A stretch of 64,000 bases of DNA from the NCBI GenBank assembly GCA_032209605.1, contig JASFXZ010000010.1, positions 9,569,385 through 9,633,384 on the forward strand, read 5' to 3'. The stretch's first letter is position 1; each line of letters opens with the position of its first letter. The DNA is from Mactromeris polynyma (lineage: Eukaryota > Mollusca > Bivalvia > Venerida > Mactridae). Positions 1-15,800 of this stretch are shown here, in pieces. A model generated the notes under the pieces. The model did not search any database. It was given only the letters and a program-made list of their open reading frames with translations, and was not told the origin of the DNA. A program made the translations under genes and the position numbers.

Positions 1-220
1 TGTTTGGATGGGTACCATATATTATGAGCCATACCTCTGTATGTTTGTTGTAATACATGTCATAATCCATTTTTCATGTAGTGTGAATACAACATTTTGT
101 GATTATTCCTCCAATATGAAGTCTTTATGTTCAACAAAATAACTCCAAATTCATGTGTCATTAGTATTAACTTACTGAATGTTATACTTTTAATGAGTTT
201 ATCGACTTGTTTTATTTTAG

Positions 221-1111
221 TCAAATGAAGTCACCTGGTTTGACAACAAATGTTGGTGGTAAAAATAAAACGCTATATATGCCTACCATCAAATCTATAG
301 AAGAAAAAACAAGAGAAAACTTGAAGAAAACTCTCGGTGGTAAGTTCATCTCATTAGAGATTATCACTAGTTCTAATCCTTTTAGTAACTCTAGAATGGA
401 TAAAGGGAGAGAACTCATGACAAACTTCTGTGGTTCATCAAGTTGCAGAAATAGATGCATTTTTCATGTACTTAAATAGATATTGTATAAAATTAACCTT
501 GCCAAGTACTAGCCTAATTCCCATTGGATATAAAAACTAAAATTTGCAAAAGTTGTCCCAAATTAGTCGGTATCCTAATAAAATTACACTAGTTTATCAA
601 ATTAATTTCTTTTTCATTAATTTTTGCTACCAACTCTTGAAAACTAGCACGAGCCATTAGTCCAGCTTAAATTTTAGGTCAGGTTTGAAAATTCCATCAC
701 CGAGTTTGTTTAAAAGGACATTTATATTAACTATGCCAGTTTAAGTCATGGTTAAAAATGTATATGTTGAAATCAGTTCTCCAATCTATACTTTTATGAG
801 AAAGTGAGCACTTAAAAAGTAAAATCGTACTTAAAAATTTACGACTAGAGGTTGTTATTCTAGGTTTAATTGATAGCAAATTCTTCTACACATGTATCAG
901 GAAAAAATCGTACTGATAAAAGGAGGTTGCTGCTGACAGGAGGTTGTACTGTACAAGCAATTCTCCATTTATGTTCTATATGTTGACTAGCCCTTTTGAT
1001 TTTTCATTTTCAGAGTTAGGATTTGTGCATGGTCAAGAATTGTATGTAGCTGACCCTACAACTCCCATGACCTTGACATTCAAATTGAGCGTAGGATCAA
1101 ATATGGAATGA
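221..1111 (+). CDS. UBA3: UBA3 C-terminal end (NEDD8-activating enzyme E1 catalytic subunit), 5'-partial
   Basis: These are the last two exons of the NEDD8 E1 catalytic subunit, which with NAE1 adenylates NEDD8 and passes it to UBE2M/UBE2F. Exon A is 221-339 (acceptor TTTTAG, donor GTAAGT) and exon B is 1014-1111 (acceptor TTTTCAG, stop TGA at 1109). The junction codon is G+AG (Glu) and the phases agree. Exon A reads LQMKSPGL...GKNKTLYMP...[16 protein letters not shown] and exon B reads [17 protein letters not shown]...FKL. This matches, segment by segment, the ubiquitin-fold E2-binding domain that closes UBA3. The tail after FKL differs from the vertebrate end. The catalytic Cys and adenylation domains lie upstream of the window. 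An uninterrupted reading of exon A to 479 runs through the intron and is not the real protein. Confidence 0.9.
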
Positions 1112-2439
1112 TAGGGAGAGTTACAATGACGGGATTTATAATGCGCTCGTTTACCGCCTCCTATCTGAAACACAAAAAAGATACTGTGCTGGTGTTACTC
1201 GTTGTTTGCTGTAAATAGTAAATGATCAATTGGGATTTTGTACTTGGTCTAGATCAACTGATAACTCAACCGATAGTTAAATATTGAATTTGAAGTTTTT
1301 ATCAAGGATATTAATAAGATTATTTGAAGACATTAACATTGATAGGAAACCACTGTTAAGTGTGTTCAATGCCGACTTCTGTAGTAGTGAATACTAAACT
1401 GGTTATAACAGCATACCGAGCTATTTTGTTACACACATGAATAGTGCCTAGATCCCAAGTTTTTGTGAAAATGTGTTTTGTATTGTACCATATTTAACTG
1501 TATTGTAAAAATAATATTAAAAGTCAATTTTAATAATCATTTATGTGCCAGTTCTTACTTTATTTTATCTCAACAATGACAAAAGACCCCAGTATCTTGT
1601 AGGACACTGTCTCAAAACCAAGAACATAACATTTTTAGCAATATAATACATAATGAAAATATCTGGTAACTAAAGACACTAGATCTATTCATGTTGACAT
1701 TGTTTTGTAACTTCAGCATCAGGCGCTTATTCCGATACCTTCATTATCATGTGATTGTAACGGCAGTGGGTATGTAGTGTTTTGATTGAATGATTTTTCA
1801 CAAATACAAGATAAGCATCAAACTTACGAGAAAAAACTCAATTTGAAATTTGGGCCTGTAGCAGACAATCTTGCACCTAAGAGTTTGCAGACAATGTTAA
1901 TTATAAGCTTGATAATCAACTCGTTTGTTATTCACTTGACATTCATTACAAAGACCATATATGTTTCCCATATTTATGTCCTATTGAATGTGTCGTTACA
2001 TAGGATAAGTTCAATGAAGCAATGTGCAGATTTCCCGATAGGTATGTGTTGTTAGAATATTCCATTGTGACAAATGTCAGTGTAACAAGTCGACTTTACA
2101 CAAGCCAAACACTGCAAGTAATCGATTAATCTTACTTTCATGTCTGAATTGTACAAAATCATGGAATAAACTACTTCAAAAATTACATGATGGATATATA
2201 TAATAGCAGAAATAAAAATCGCAAGTTCGGTTTTGACACGCAGTGACCTTGTCTCGTGTACAGTGTAGTAAATTTCAGTCAAGCACGATCTTGTGTGACA
2301 ATATTAAATTTTATGCATCCGAAAATCGCAAAATTGTGCAAATGGGTAGTATCACGTGGTACGGATTTGAAAACCGAAACAAATTAAACTTTAAAACCAT
2401 TCATATCGATTGCACAAAAAATCAGATCAAAACGATTAG
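1112..2439. other. Intergenic, UBA3 3' flank
   Basis: No exon, RNA gene or clear repeat was recognised. The sequence is AT-rich. The first part probably holds the UBA3 3' UTR; no poly(A) site could be fixed with confidence. Confidence 0.5.
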
Positions 2440-2990
2440 GAGTAAAAAAGGTGCGCTTATCAGAAGTTGATAGGGGTAGAGCTATCGAGCTGCTTTTGCA
2501 TGGGCATTCGCAAAGCAGTTTGTGGTGGAAGAAACTATGATATCTCGCTTGCTTCAGCGCCTCAGGGCAACATGAAGATTGGCCGACCGTCCTAGATGTC
2601 CCCGATTTACAACAAGATAGAGAAATTCGTCTATCACACCTCCGAAACAAATTCAAGACAAAAGTAAAGACGGCGAGTCGTAGGACGGTCAGAATTGGTT
2701 TTGTGAGGTAGGTTTAACGCCTTGAAGTCCGTACCTGAGCACACTACTTACGCCCAGACAACGTGAACGTCGTATGCAATGACTGAATGCGCACATGCCA
2801 AATTTGTTTCGGCTCGCTCAGTGGCGACATGTGCTGTTCACTGATGAATCGAGGTTTACACTTTTCAGATAAGACAGACGATGTGTGTATCGACGTCGCG
2901 GTGGGCAAACAAGCTATTGATCAGACTTAAGGAATAGCACAGGGTGTCTACGTTAACACGTCACTGTGGACATGCCAACTGGTATTGAAT
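2440..2990 (+). pseudogene. Tc1-like transposase relic
   Basis: The translation is recognisable but broken. DRGRAIELLLHGHSQ at about 2470-2515 corresponds to the N-terminal helix-turn-helix of Tc1 transposases. REIRLSHLRNKFKT follows at about 2620-2660, then LRPYLSTLLTPRQRERR, then WRHVLFTDESRFTLFR at about 2823-2870, which carries the first catalytic Asp. The motifs fall in different frames with internal stops, so the copy is dead. The C-terminal part with the second Asp and the Glu is not visible, and no terminal inverted repeats were found. Confidence 0.8.
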
Positions 2991-3840
2991 TAAACTTTTC
3001 ATTAAAAATCTGTTGAAAAATGTTTAAAGCACACATAAAACGTTAGATCCAATCATTCAAACATTACGAATATTTTTAAAACAAAAACCTAACTTGTGTT
3101 CTTTATTTCCGTTAGTATAATATTTTGTTTCAAAAATGTATGGATGTTGTGGCAATTGCTTCAAGAATTCCATCATTCTGAAAACCCTTCTCTTCAGATC
3201 AGAATGGCAATATACTTTGAGATACACGTTAGTGTTATGATGTTACATAATTTTATCAGCCAGGACCGGCTGAACATCATTTGTAAGCAGTGCCAATAGA
3301 TCAAAACTATTTCTGCGCTCCAATACTTAACACTGCTGTGATGGTTACAAATTTGACATCCACAGCTTAGAGCACTTAAGACAGAATATGTCAAAAACAG
3401 CACATTTTGTGTTAAAATATACAAGCGATGCAAGGGCGACATAAACCAAGGATGCGAGGTTATACTACTTGCAATGCGTCTCTAAGCTGAAATCTCCCTT
3501 TTCAATTTTTTTTTAAAGACAATTGTTTGAAAGCCACTTAAGTGATCACAAAGTATTCAGTATGGGGCACAATTAATCTCCATATTTACCATTTATTTAT
3601 ATTTTTTTAAGACTTAAGAATTTACTGAAGTATATTTTTTCTCTATAGCTTGTATACCTGTAGATACTGGAGATTATTTTATAATAACGGAATAAGGATA
3701 ACTTGCATGCACGTCAAACCTTCCAAACTTTTCGATTGAACCTGATTTCAGCATGGAGACTGAACTAAGTTTTATACCCTCAGATTAAATATGTAGTAAT
3801 TTAACAAAGTAAAACAGACAATATGTAATTTGTACAGGGT
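2991..3840. other. Intergenic between Tc1 relic and RPS23
   Basis: Nothing recognisable. AT-rich, with no open frame showing family similarity. Confidence 0.5.
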
Positions 3841-3846
3841 TTTATT
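3841..3846 (-). terminator. RPS23 poly(A) signal
   Basis: TTTATT on the plus strand is AATAAA in the RPS23 sense, starting about 20 nt after the TAA stop. Such a short 3' UTR is typical of ribosomal-protein genes. Confidence 0.75.
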
Positions 3847-3865
3847 CTGCCATTTACAATACAGT

Positions 3866-6454
<2,589 letters not shown>

Positions 6455-6458
<4 letters not shown>

Positions 6459-6490
6459 GGCTTCGCCGCAAATGAAAAGACAGCTTCCGG
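6455..6490 (-). promoter_or_regulatory. RPS23 5'-TOP start and ETS site
   Basis: In the minus sense the order is CCGGAAG (6484-6490, an ETS/GABP-type site), then CTTTTC (6474-6479), a 5' terminal oligopyrimidine tract fitting a transcription start at C6479, then a 5' UTR of about 20 nt, ATGG and donor GTAAGT. This is the usual layout of TOP mRNAs. The exact start site is inferred. Confidence 0.6.
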
Positions 6491-6846
6491 TGTGACTTTG
6501 CGAGACTTCGAGTTTAAATGCCATTTCATTCCGTACCAGGTCCGTGAAAAAATGCGAAATACCTATCCACTTGAATTCATGTTTGAACATATAAAATGAC
6601 ACTTAAAAACGGAAATACGTTTTTAATCAGTGCCTTTTTCAATATGAAATGTTTATATATATATTCCGTAACGATGTTTTACACTCAACATCTGGTATAA
6701 TTACCTCCGCATAACCCGTAAATAAAAGTACGGTCATGGCACGAACTTTATTCCATTGAGGAGGTAAATAACCGATAAAATCCGAGGATTCCGATAATTG
6801 ATCATGTGACAAAGTGATTGTCAACAAAGCAACTTCACTTTGCAAA
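6491..6846. promoter_or_regulatory. Shared divergent promoter interval RPS23 / alpha-L-fucosidase
   Basis: The two start codons are only about 390 bp apart and face away from each other, so this interval must hold both promoters. A TA repeat lies near 6655-6663. No clear TATA box was assigned for the fucosidase. Confidence 0.5.
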
Positions 6847-9800
6847 ATGTCTCAAAAGTTGGTGTTTCTCGTTTTAATATCCGCAATTTCTTTAGCGGCT
6901 TCAATAAAATATGATCCCACATGGGAAAGCATAGATTCCCGACCACTGCCAACGTGGTATGACGAATCTAAACTAGGACTATTTGTACACTGGGGAGTGT
7001 TTTCAGTTCCAAGCTTTTCCTCGGAGTGGTTCTGGCATGACTGGAAGCAATCAAAATTGCCTGGAATTGAAGCCTTTATGGCGGATAACTACAAACCAGA
7101 TTTTACCTACGCTGATTTTGCAAAAGAGTTTTCGGCCGAATTCTTCAATGCAGAACAATGGGCCTCAATATTTAAATCTTCTGGCGCTAAGTATGTTTTT
7201 TCTATAGTTACTCATTTATAAATTCATATTATACAATAATTCGTGTTCTGTTTTCTGACATATGAGTGAATTGTCGGTATCAGGACATTTCGGACCAGAC
7301 ACTTCGGACCATCTATATGGACACTTCGGACCATCTATATGTACACTTCGGACCATGATTTATAATTTTAGTTGACACTTTGTTACAACATTATTCATAT
7401 TTTAATAAAAAAACTGGTAAATAAATACTTACATAAATATCTTAATGACAAATTTATTACAGTAGGGCTTTCTGATATTATACAAAGATGTATGTTATTA
7501 CGACATGTTTTTACTTTTATAATACGCTTAACACCACAGTGACACAGTATGAAAATTAAAATTACTTCAAAAATCAGGTAATCAAGATGGGTTTTCACAC
7601 TATTACCCTTGCCAATTAAAGACTGTATATATAAAAATACATGCATTATTTGTGTTTTCTTCTAACGTGCGTGACAATTGTCGAAAAGTCTTTCAGTTTT
7701 CACATTTCATAATTTAAAGGCATATATATTAGGTTATATAAATGAATATTTAAACACATTTCAATATTTAACATGTAGGTCTACACAGATCTCATGACCT
7801 TTATGGTTTTGTACAAAAATAAGTCAACAATTACACAATGGAATTTCACGGGAATTTCACAGTTATACATGTATCAATATATTTTAAGGTTTTAATGGTT
7901 ATTAACGTCTCATCTATGTACAAGTAACTCATATGTTCCCACATATAACTGTTATAGAAAGTACTTATTTACAAGTATTTACAACAGAACAGAACAGAAC
8001 ATAATGATTTATTAATTTCTGGATTTAAGTAAAATACTTACCATCCAATATGTATACAATTTTAACATACTCTATGAGAGTAAGTACATGTATATTTATA
8101 CATACAACATAGTCAGACGAAATATTACAATACACATCAGGGGCGGATCCAGGATTTGGTCTTAGGCAAGTTTGGGGAGGGGGGCGTAACTTTTTGGTCA
8201 TTTTTTTATTTTGCTCAAGCCTTATAGAACGGCAGTGACTGTGTTTTGTTCTTTGTTTTTAAGTTATTGAACACAAAACCAATTCAGAATCGCTTATTTG
8301 AAAATCTTGTAATTAAAGATTTCTGTATATTTTCGTATTTATACTCAGACATACATGTGAGTTTGGGGAATTTTAGGGGGGCGAGCTCGGGGTGCGCCCC
8401 CCTTGAATCGCTACTAGTGCACATGACATGACAATGATAGAATATGAAATTATTATTACAATATGAGTAATGTTGAAACAAATTGAAAACAAAACTTATA
8501 AATCATGGTACGATGGCATGTAATGACTCCAAATCATGGTCCCAAGTGTCCATATAGACGGTCCGAAGTGTCCCTAAAGATAGCCTGTAATGACTCCAAA
8601 TCATGGTCCGAAGTGTCCATATAGATGGTCCTAAGTGTCCCTAAAGATAGCCTGTAATGACTCCAAATCATGGTTCGAAGTGTCCATATAGATGGTCCTA
8701 AGTGTCCCTAAAGATAGCCTGTAATGACTCCAAATCATGGTTCGAAGTGTCCATATAGATAGCCTGTAATGACTCCAAATCTTGGTCCGAAGTGTCCATA
8801 TAGATGGTCCTAAGTGTCCCTAAAGATAGCCTGTAATGACTCCAAATTATGGTTCGAAGTGTCCATATAGATAGCCTGTAATGACTCCAAATCTTGGTCC
8901 GAAGTGTCCATATAGATGGTCCGAAGTGTCATTAAATATGGTCCGAAGTGTCTGGTCCGAAATGTCCATGGTCTGAAGTGTCCATAATTCGAATTGACTA
9001 TTGTTAATTGCGATAGATAGTTGATATGGAACAACATTTTGCAAATTTAACTTTTGATTAAAAATATATCAAATATCGAAATAAATGGCTGGTAATTTAT
9101 TGTGAATTTATATACAGGACGCGAATGCGTAGGGTGTCTAGAGCTCCTGTATCAAATGGTGTGACTTTGAATCTCTTGTCTAGGGTGAGGTTTAAGTGCA
9201 AACTATAGGCACTTATTAATAAGTTCTGATTAGTAAACCAGGAAGCAGTCACTTAAAGTCATAAATTTGTTATATTTCTGTTGTGAACTTGTTCCACAAT
9301 CGGTCATGAAAAAAAGTTGAAACTACAGTAAAACTTCGAAACCTCAAACAGTTTTGGCTCGAATACAGTAGATACCTCGAACAGGTTCTTGTGTCCCGGC
9401 GAAACCCCTTCTTATTTCATATTATCTAACAGTAGATCACTCGAACAGAGATAGGTCGAACACTCGAACAGGATTTGTGGTCCCTAGCTATCATTTCATT
9501 CATTGTTCACCATAGATAGGTCGAACAAAATAATTCACACCTTTCAATGACCGCTTAATATACTAGTATTTGTTGATGAGTAAGACTGGTGACATATGTT
9601 ATTCGCACTTCGTGATAATTACTTGCCAGTTGTACATGTGGAAACTCCCTAATCCGAACACTCCTTGGACAAACTATAAAGTTCGGATTAGAGGAGATTC
9701 CGGACTGGAGAGAATTCCTCCATTGAATGTCTGTAGGCAAGACATTCTTTCAGTAATTTAAATAAGTTCGCTTGAGGTTGTTTGCGTATCGCGATGTAAT

Positions 9801-12800
9801 ATATAATGTCTGAATGCATTCTTTTATTCGACTTTGCAGACTAATTTAAGCTACAAAATTTATGCAAACTTGAAAATTCAATTTATAGCCCAAAATCATA
9901 AGTTATAAGAGACCAACATATCTATGCTCATTTCATAAAAGGCAAATTTGCAATGCGATATGCAAAATACGTGATGTGTGAAATATTGGTTAATATTTGA
10001 ATTCTTATAAATTATGTAAATTATAATGTGTTTATTCGTTATAGAAATGTAGGAAATTCGATTCTTCAGAATAGGGACCCCTATAGACGCCTCTCGTTTA
10101 ACTTAAACTGTATGAAAGCATTGAATATAATTAACTTAAGATTTTGACCTACAGTTCATTCTTAAATAGATGTAGAAATTACAGGAAAATTACACTTTGC
10201 AGGTGGATATATCAATTTCAAGCAAGTATTTCAATGAATCATTCAACATGTCAAATGATTTTAAACATAGCTGAAATTAGGTATGGGTGTTTTGCGACAT
10301 TATACCTTCCATAAAACCTGACAAGCTATGCACTAAGTATGATGTATTATGAAAACGTCATACCTGAAAACTATACACCATAGCTTCATTTCAAAGATTT
10401 TTCGTAGAGGAAAAAGATAATCTAGGGTAAAAGTTTTGAATTGTGATTTGTGTACCTAATGGGCCCTGTTCTGAGCTCACATCCAATGTTTTCCAATTGT
10501 TTACATAATAAGTATATCACGCACCCGGTCTTACCTTGCTTCCATCAAAACTTAATGCATACGATGATAATGTGTAATGGTCTATATTCATAGAGACAAT
10601 TAAATTATTATGCCTTCTCTCAATTCTCTGTCATTATACGATCTGACATATTTTTGCGGAAAATTGTTGTCCAGTTTTGGGAGATCAATTTACCTATAAA
10701 ATAACAATCCGGACAGAAAAAATAGTTCGGATTCCGGAGTAGGGAGGATCCGGACTGTGGGAGATTTTTTATATGTTGTATTGGAGGAACTAAACCAAGA
10801 AAATTGTCCGGTTGCAGGAAGTTTCCGGCCCGGAAAGTTTCCGGATTAGGGAGTTTCCACTGTACATTTACTATGTGACAGACAATTCATGCATATAAGA
10901 ATAAACGAGAGAGAATAAGGTGCCACAGGGAATTATTTTTGCTTTCCTTTCCTTTCAATTCTTTTTTAATTATTATTATGAATACTGCTGCGACTATTGA
11001 TCAACGTGCATTCAATATGAAAACAAATGCTGTGTGTTCAACATACTTAGTACACTTGCACCGGCGACTGTCAGTTAGGAAATATATGCGTATACCGTAG
11101 ATGCCTCAAACAGTAGATGGCTCGAACTAATTGCTAGGTCCGACGGCAGTTCGAGGTTTCGAGGTTTTACTGTATTTAAAATTTTAAATATACAATGATA
11201 ATTAAAATCTTTACTTTTATACACTACATTTGTTCATACACTTAACATTATTGTTATTTATAACATATTAATTTTTGAAGTATTTTCTCATATATTATTC
11301 TTAGAACTGGGGTGTTGAGTGATTGAACTAATGATTTTCCAAAGAAAGAAAATAATTTATAATGTTTTTATCATCAAAGACCTAAATAAGGTCCTTGTTA
11401 TTATTAAGATTTTCAGCATATATGAAAAATATCATTAAATAGAAGAATAAAAGGTTGATATCATTATAGTTTGTTCTTCCTGTACTGTGATACAATGATC
11501 ATGCCTTTGTGTATGTATGATAAATGGAAGAGTATAGTTCATTGTTGCTGCACATATTAACTTCAATTCAAATTAGATGACTAAAGTCAATCAATGCAAA
11601 ACTGTAGAAGTAATTTCACATGTGTAGGTGGTCAAAAAAGTATTTACCAGGGGTAGATACAGGATTTTTGGTTAGGGGGCTGGGGCTTAAGTTATAGATG
11701 GGCTATGTATGTAGAACACTCACGGTCTCTGATATATATGTATATAGTATACAGGTATATACATACTGTATGTATAGTAACAGTATGATTTAGATAGAAG
11801 ATGGGCACAACCAGTGACAATCCTTAGATTCTATATTATTGCTATCATATCGACTTTTTCCAAAAGCAATTGCCATATTTTAGGGGAGTGCACGCCTGCT
11901 CCACCCCCTTTCCCCTTAAATTCACCTATGAGTACAGTGATTTTTTTAATCTAAAAATCATCATTTTTTCCCCCTCTGACTGAATTTCTTTTTTTTGCGT
12001 ATTTAACCTTTTATAAAAGAATCTTTGCTCTTACATCACCTCATATATATAGCAAACACCAGTCAAAGCTGAAAAGTTATTTTTATAAGCAAAATGACCA
12101 TTACCTAATTAACCTAATTTGGGATTTATCGTGCCTATTTTCCCAATTGAAAAGGCACAGGCAGTAAACTTATTTGTTTTAAAATCACTGGTCAGTATGA
12201 TTACATATGATTTTACAATGACTACAAATATTTCAATGACTTTTACTATTTACTTCAGGTATGTTGTGTTTGTAAGTAAGCATCATGAAGGATATTCTAA
12301 CTACCCATCAAAATATTCATTCAGTTGGAACTCAATGGATGTTGGACCGCAAAGAGACATTGTTGGTAAGTCCATCACTGTAATTTACATGTCATTTTAA
12401 GGAATAAAACTAATGTACAAAAGCAGTGAATATAATTAACGTACATGTAGTTAATTGGTCTCATTTCTGCTTTTTACCTAAATACACAATTTTGCCTTTT
12501 ATTAAACTTGAACATTTCCTGAATTTTTAGGTTGTGTTCATCTGTGATCAGACTTGTTAGATGTATTAAACTCTTTATCTTAAATTTGTCCCTGTACAAT
12601 GTATTGGGTTACATACAAGAAAAATATTGTTAGTTATAAACTTTTAGTAAATGTTATATGTGTAAGTTAGGGTTTGAGGTTATAAAAACTGAGTTTGGTG
12701 ACAATTCTCAGATTTTGTCAATTTTTGAATGTGCTCAGAATCAACCAATCAGCTGCTTGTGTTTGAGGCTGATCAGTAAACTCAGCCTTCAACGTTGGAC

Positions 12801-15800
12801 TCAAGTGATAGTTAAGTTATTTAAGACATAACTTTTATTGCTATTATATTTAATATCTGTAGGTGAGTTAGCTGATGCTGTCCGCAGTAATACAGACTTG
12901 CATTTTGGACTCTACCATTCACAGTACGAGTGGTTTAATCCTCTGTTCTTACAAGATAAAGCCAATAATCTCACTACACAGGATTTTGTGAATGTAAGTA
13001 TCAAGTTAGTACATGCATTTAACACCATATACCTTCATAGGAGATCCTCCCGAGTTTTTTCCCATTATCCCTTCTAGAGTTCTCTCCCTTTATCCCTTCT
13101 GTAGTATTTGTATACGTATGTATATATAATACTATATAGGGATAAAGGGAGATAACTCATGACAATCTCCTGTGATATACCCAACATCACGAATAACAAT
13201 ACATGATGTATCAAAAAGAGTCTTTTATGATCGATGTAGGAAATGAGAAGTTGATACCAGCATTCAGTATAAGTACTGCACAATATTCTTAGGCAATATC
13301 AGGTGATCCATATGTTGTTCTTGGAAACAATTTTGAATTTTTAAATAGACAGTTTAGTTCTGTATGAACATACAATATTAATAAACCATATTATACCACT
13401 GCTTTGCTACTTGATAACGCATGCAAACAGCGAAATATTTAATATGTTGAAAAATAAATCTTTATTGCTGTTAAAAAATGCAATACTTGTGTGTTTTGTT
13501 GAAATATGAATGCCTTAATATATTTGAATGTTTGTCATAATTGATTGAAGTTGAATATGAATATCTATAGGCCCTAGCTTAAGTTACATATAATTGTTGC
13601 CATGGTTATTGGTTAAAATTTGTTAAATAAGGTTCTTAAAATTACTGACCTTACCTTATATTGATGTTGACAGAATTATTGACCATATGTCTTAATATCG
13701 ATGTGGTCAGAATTAGTGACCACAATTGAAGTAGTCCTGACATGTATATATTACAATCTGTGTTTATACTTTGATCTTTACTTGATATGATTTTCAGAAA
13801 GTTCACAAAGTTCTGATTGTCATATGTTAGAACATGATTGTGTGGACAAATTTTGTTTTCATAATTCTTAATCTTTTGCTTAGCCTGAGGTTATGAAACA
13901 GAGTTTATAAATGCAGCCTTGCTATTGGTCAAATTTTAGACTGAGCTCAGAATCAATCAATCAAATGCTTGGATTTTGTTTGTGTACTGAATCATGTATT
14001 AGTCACAAGTTCATACAGAGTGTTATTTACTGCAGATAATTTTATATGTTATATAAATATGACTGGTCATAATTTTGTTTGTTTATATGGTTAGTGGACT
14101 AGTGTACTCTGTCCACTTGGTTTGGTAAAGATTACAAGTACATTACCCTTTTGACCTTTGTGATAGTTGTTTATAATCTGTGTACTGTATTATCTTTATC
14201 ACTTTCATTTGTAAACATCGACATCTTGTGATGCAAGATTGAGATAAGATGATAAATTTGCAGTATCTTAAGATATCTAAGTATTCACAGTAAAACCTCA
14301 CTTATAGACCCCCTTGAAATTAGGACCATTTCGTTAATATGACAATATTTTCAAAGACTACTTCCCTAATTTTCTCTTTTTTAACTCCATAATCATAATG
14401 ATGATCTTATTATTGAAGTTTTACTGTAAGCCTCAAATACATCCCAGTGATACTCTTGTTTTGTGGTACTGGGTTATTTAAAAGCAATTTTACTCCTCCT
14501 TGATTCTACAATTCATTTTCACAAGGATGATAATTACTTAGACAAGGTTTATAAAAGAATAGAGTTTGACAACCAGTCTGTGAATGCAGCATTGGCATTG
14601 GTTACTTTAAGACTGCTCTCTGAATCCACTAATGAGATGCTTGAGTTTTGAGACTGGTTTAAGATTGATATCTTCGGACCCTTGTATAGATTTTTAAAAT
14701 TGGACTTAAAACTAAACACTGTACATGAATTATACTTAAATATACATATAAATCATAATGCATTTGAGTACTTCTCAGCACAAAATACATTGGATGATAT
14801 AATCTATTACCGGCCTACAAAAATGATTTTTTTTTCACATACTAAGTAAATAGGTACACTTGGTCATAAACCTTTCGGAGATCGGTCATATTTTCAATTC
14901 AATTTTGATTGATGTTATGTATATGGAAGGAGAAGCCATGGATTTTGGCCAAATATTGTAAAACTAAGTGTTTAAATCAGCCTCACCATGAAGCATTGCC
15001 ACTGGTCAGTTTGGTAAGATTGTACAGTCAAACCTCAATAATAAGACCACCTTTGGGACCCTTGAAACTGGTCTTATTATTAAGGTGGCCTTAATATTGA
15101 AGTTGAATAAAAAGCAAACCAGTGAAAATTGACTTGTCAATTGTGTTCCTATTTTTGAGGTTATTTTTTTAATTTAGGTGGTCTTTAAGTGAGGTTTTAC
15201 TGTACTCAGAATCAACCAATCAGAGCTTTTATAACCTTTGCTCTTTAACTCAGACTTATTCCTTTGACATCCCTGTTTTGATTTTTACAGTTCAAGACCT
15301 TACCGGAGTGGTATGAGATTGTAAATAAGTACAAACCAGATATTATATGGTCAGATGGTGATTGGGAAGGCACTGATGAATACTGGAAAGCCAAGGATTT
15401 TATTGCCTGGTTATACAATGAAAGGTATGATATATTAATATAAATAAGGTATATATATGTAATATTCTTCTAATCAATTTGTTTCAGTTAATTTGTTAAT
15501 ACTTATTTGCTAATTTTTAAGTGTAACTTAAGGTAGGCGAATTAGTTGTTAGTGAATAATTACACTAATACTAATTTAAGAATTTTTTTGTAATGCATTC
15601 ATTTTTCACCTTTACTTTTCGTTAAAATTGTTAGATGTTGATATATCCATGATTGACTGGACAGGATAAGGGAAATGATAAATAGACTGTAAGAAAGTGA
15701 TCGTTATATTTTGTTTTCAGTCCTGTGAAAGACAAGGTTGTAATCAATGATAGATGGGGGTTAGACATTGGATGCAGACATGGAGGATTTTATACATGTG

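Noticed and set aside
207..479. 90-codon open frame as an independent protein
   Set aside because: The first part is a UBA3 exon; the frame simply runs through its donor into the intron.
13070..13283. Small minus-strand frame near 13.1 kb
   Set aside because: It falls in an inverted repeat with the GGGATAAAGGGAGA arm found elsewhere.
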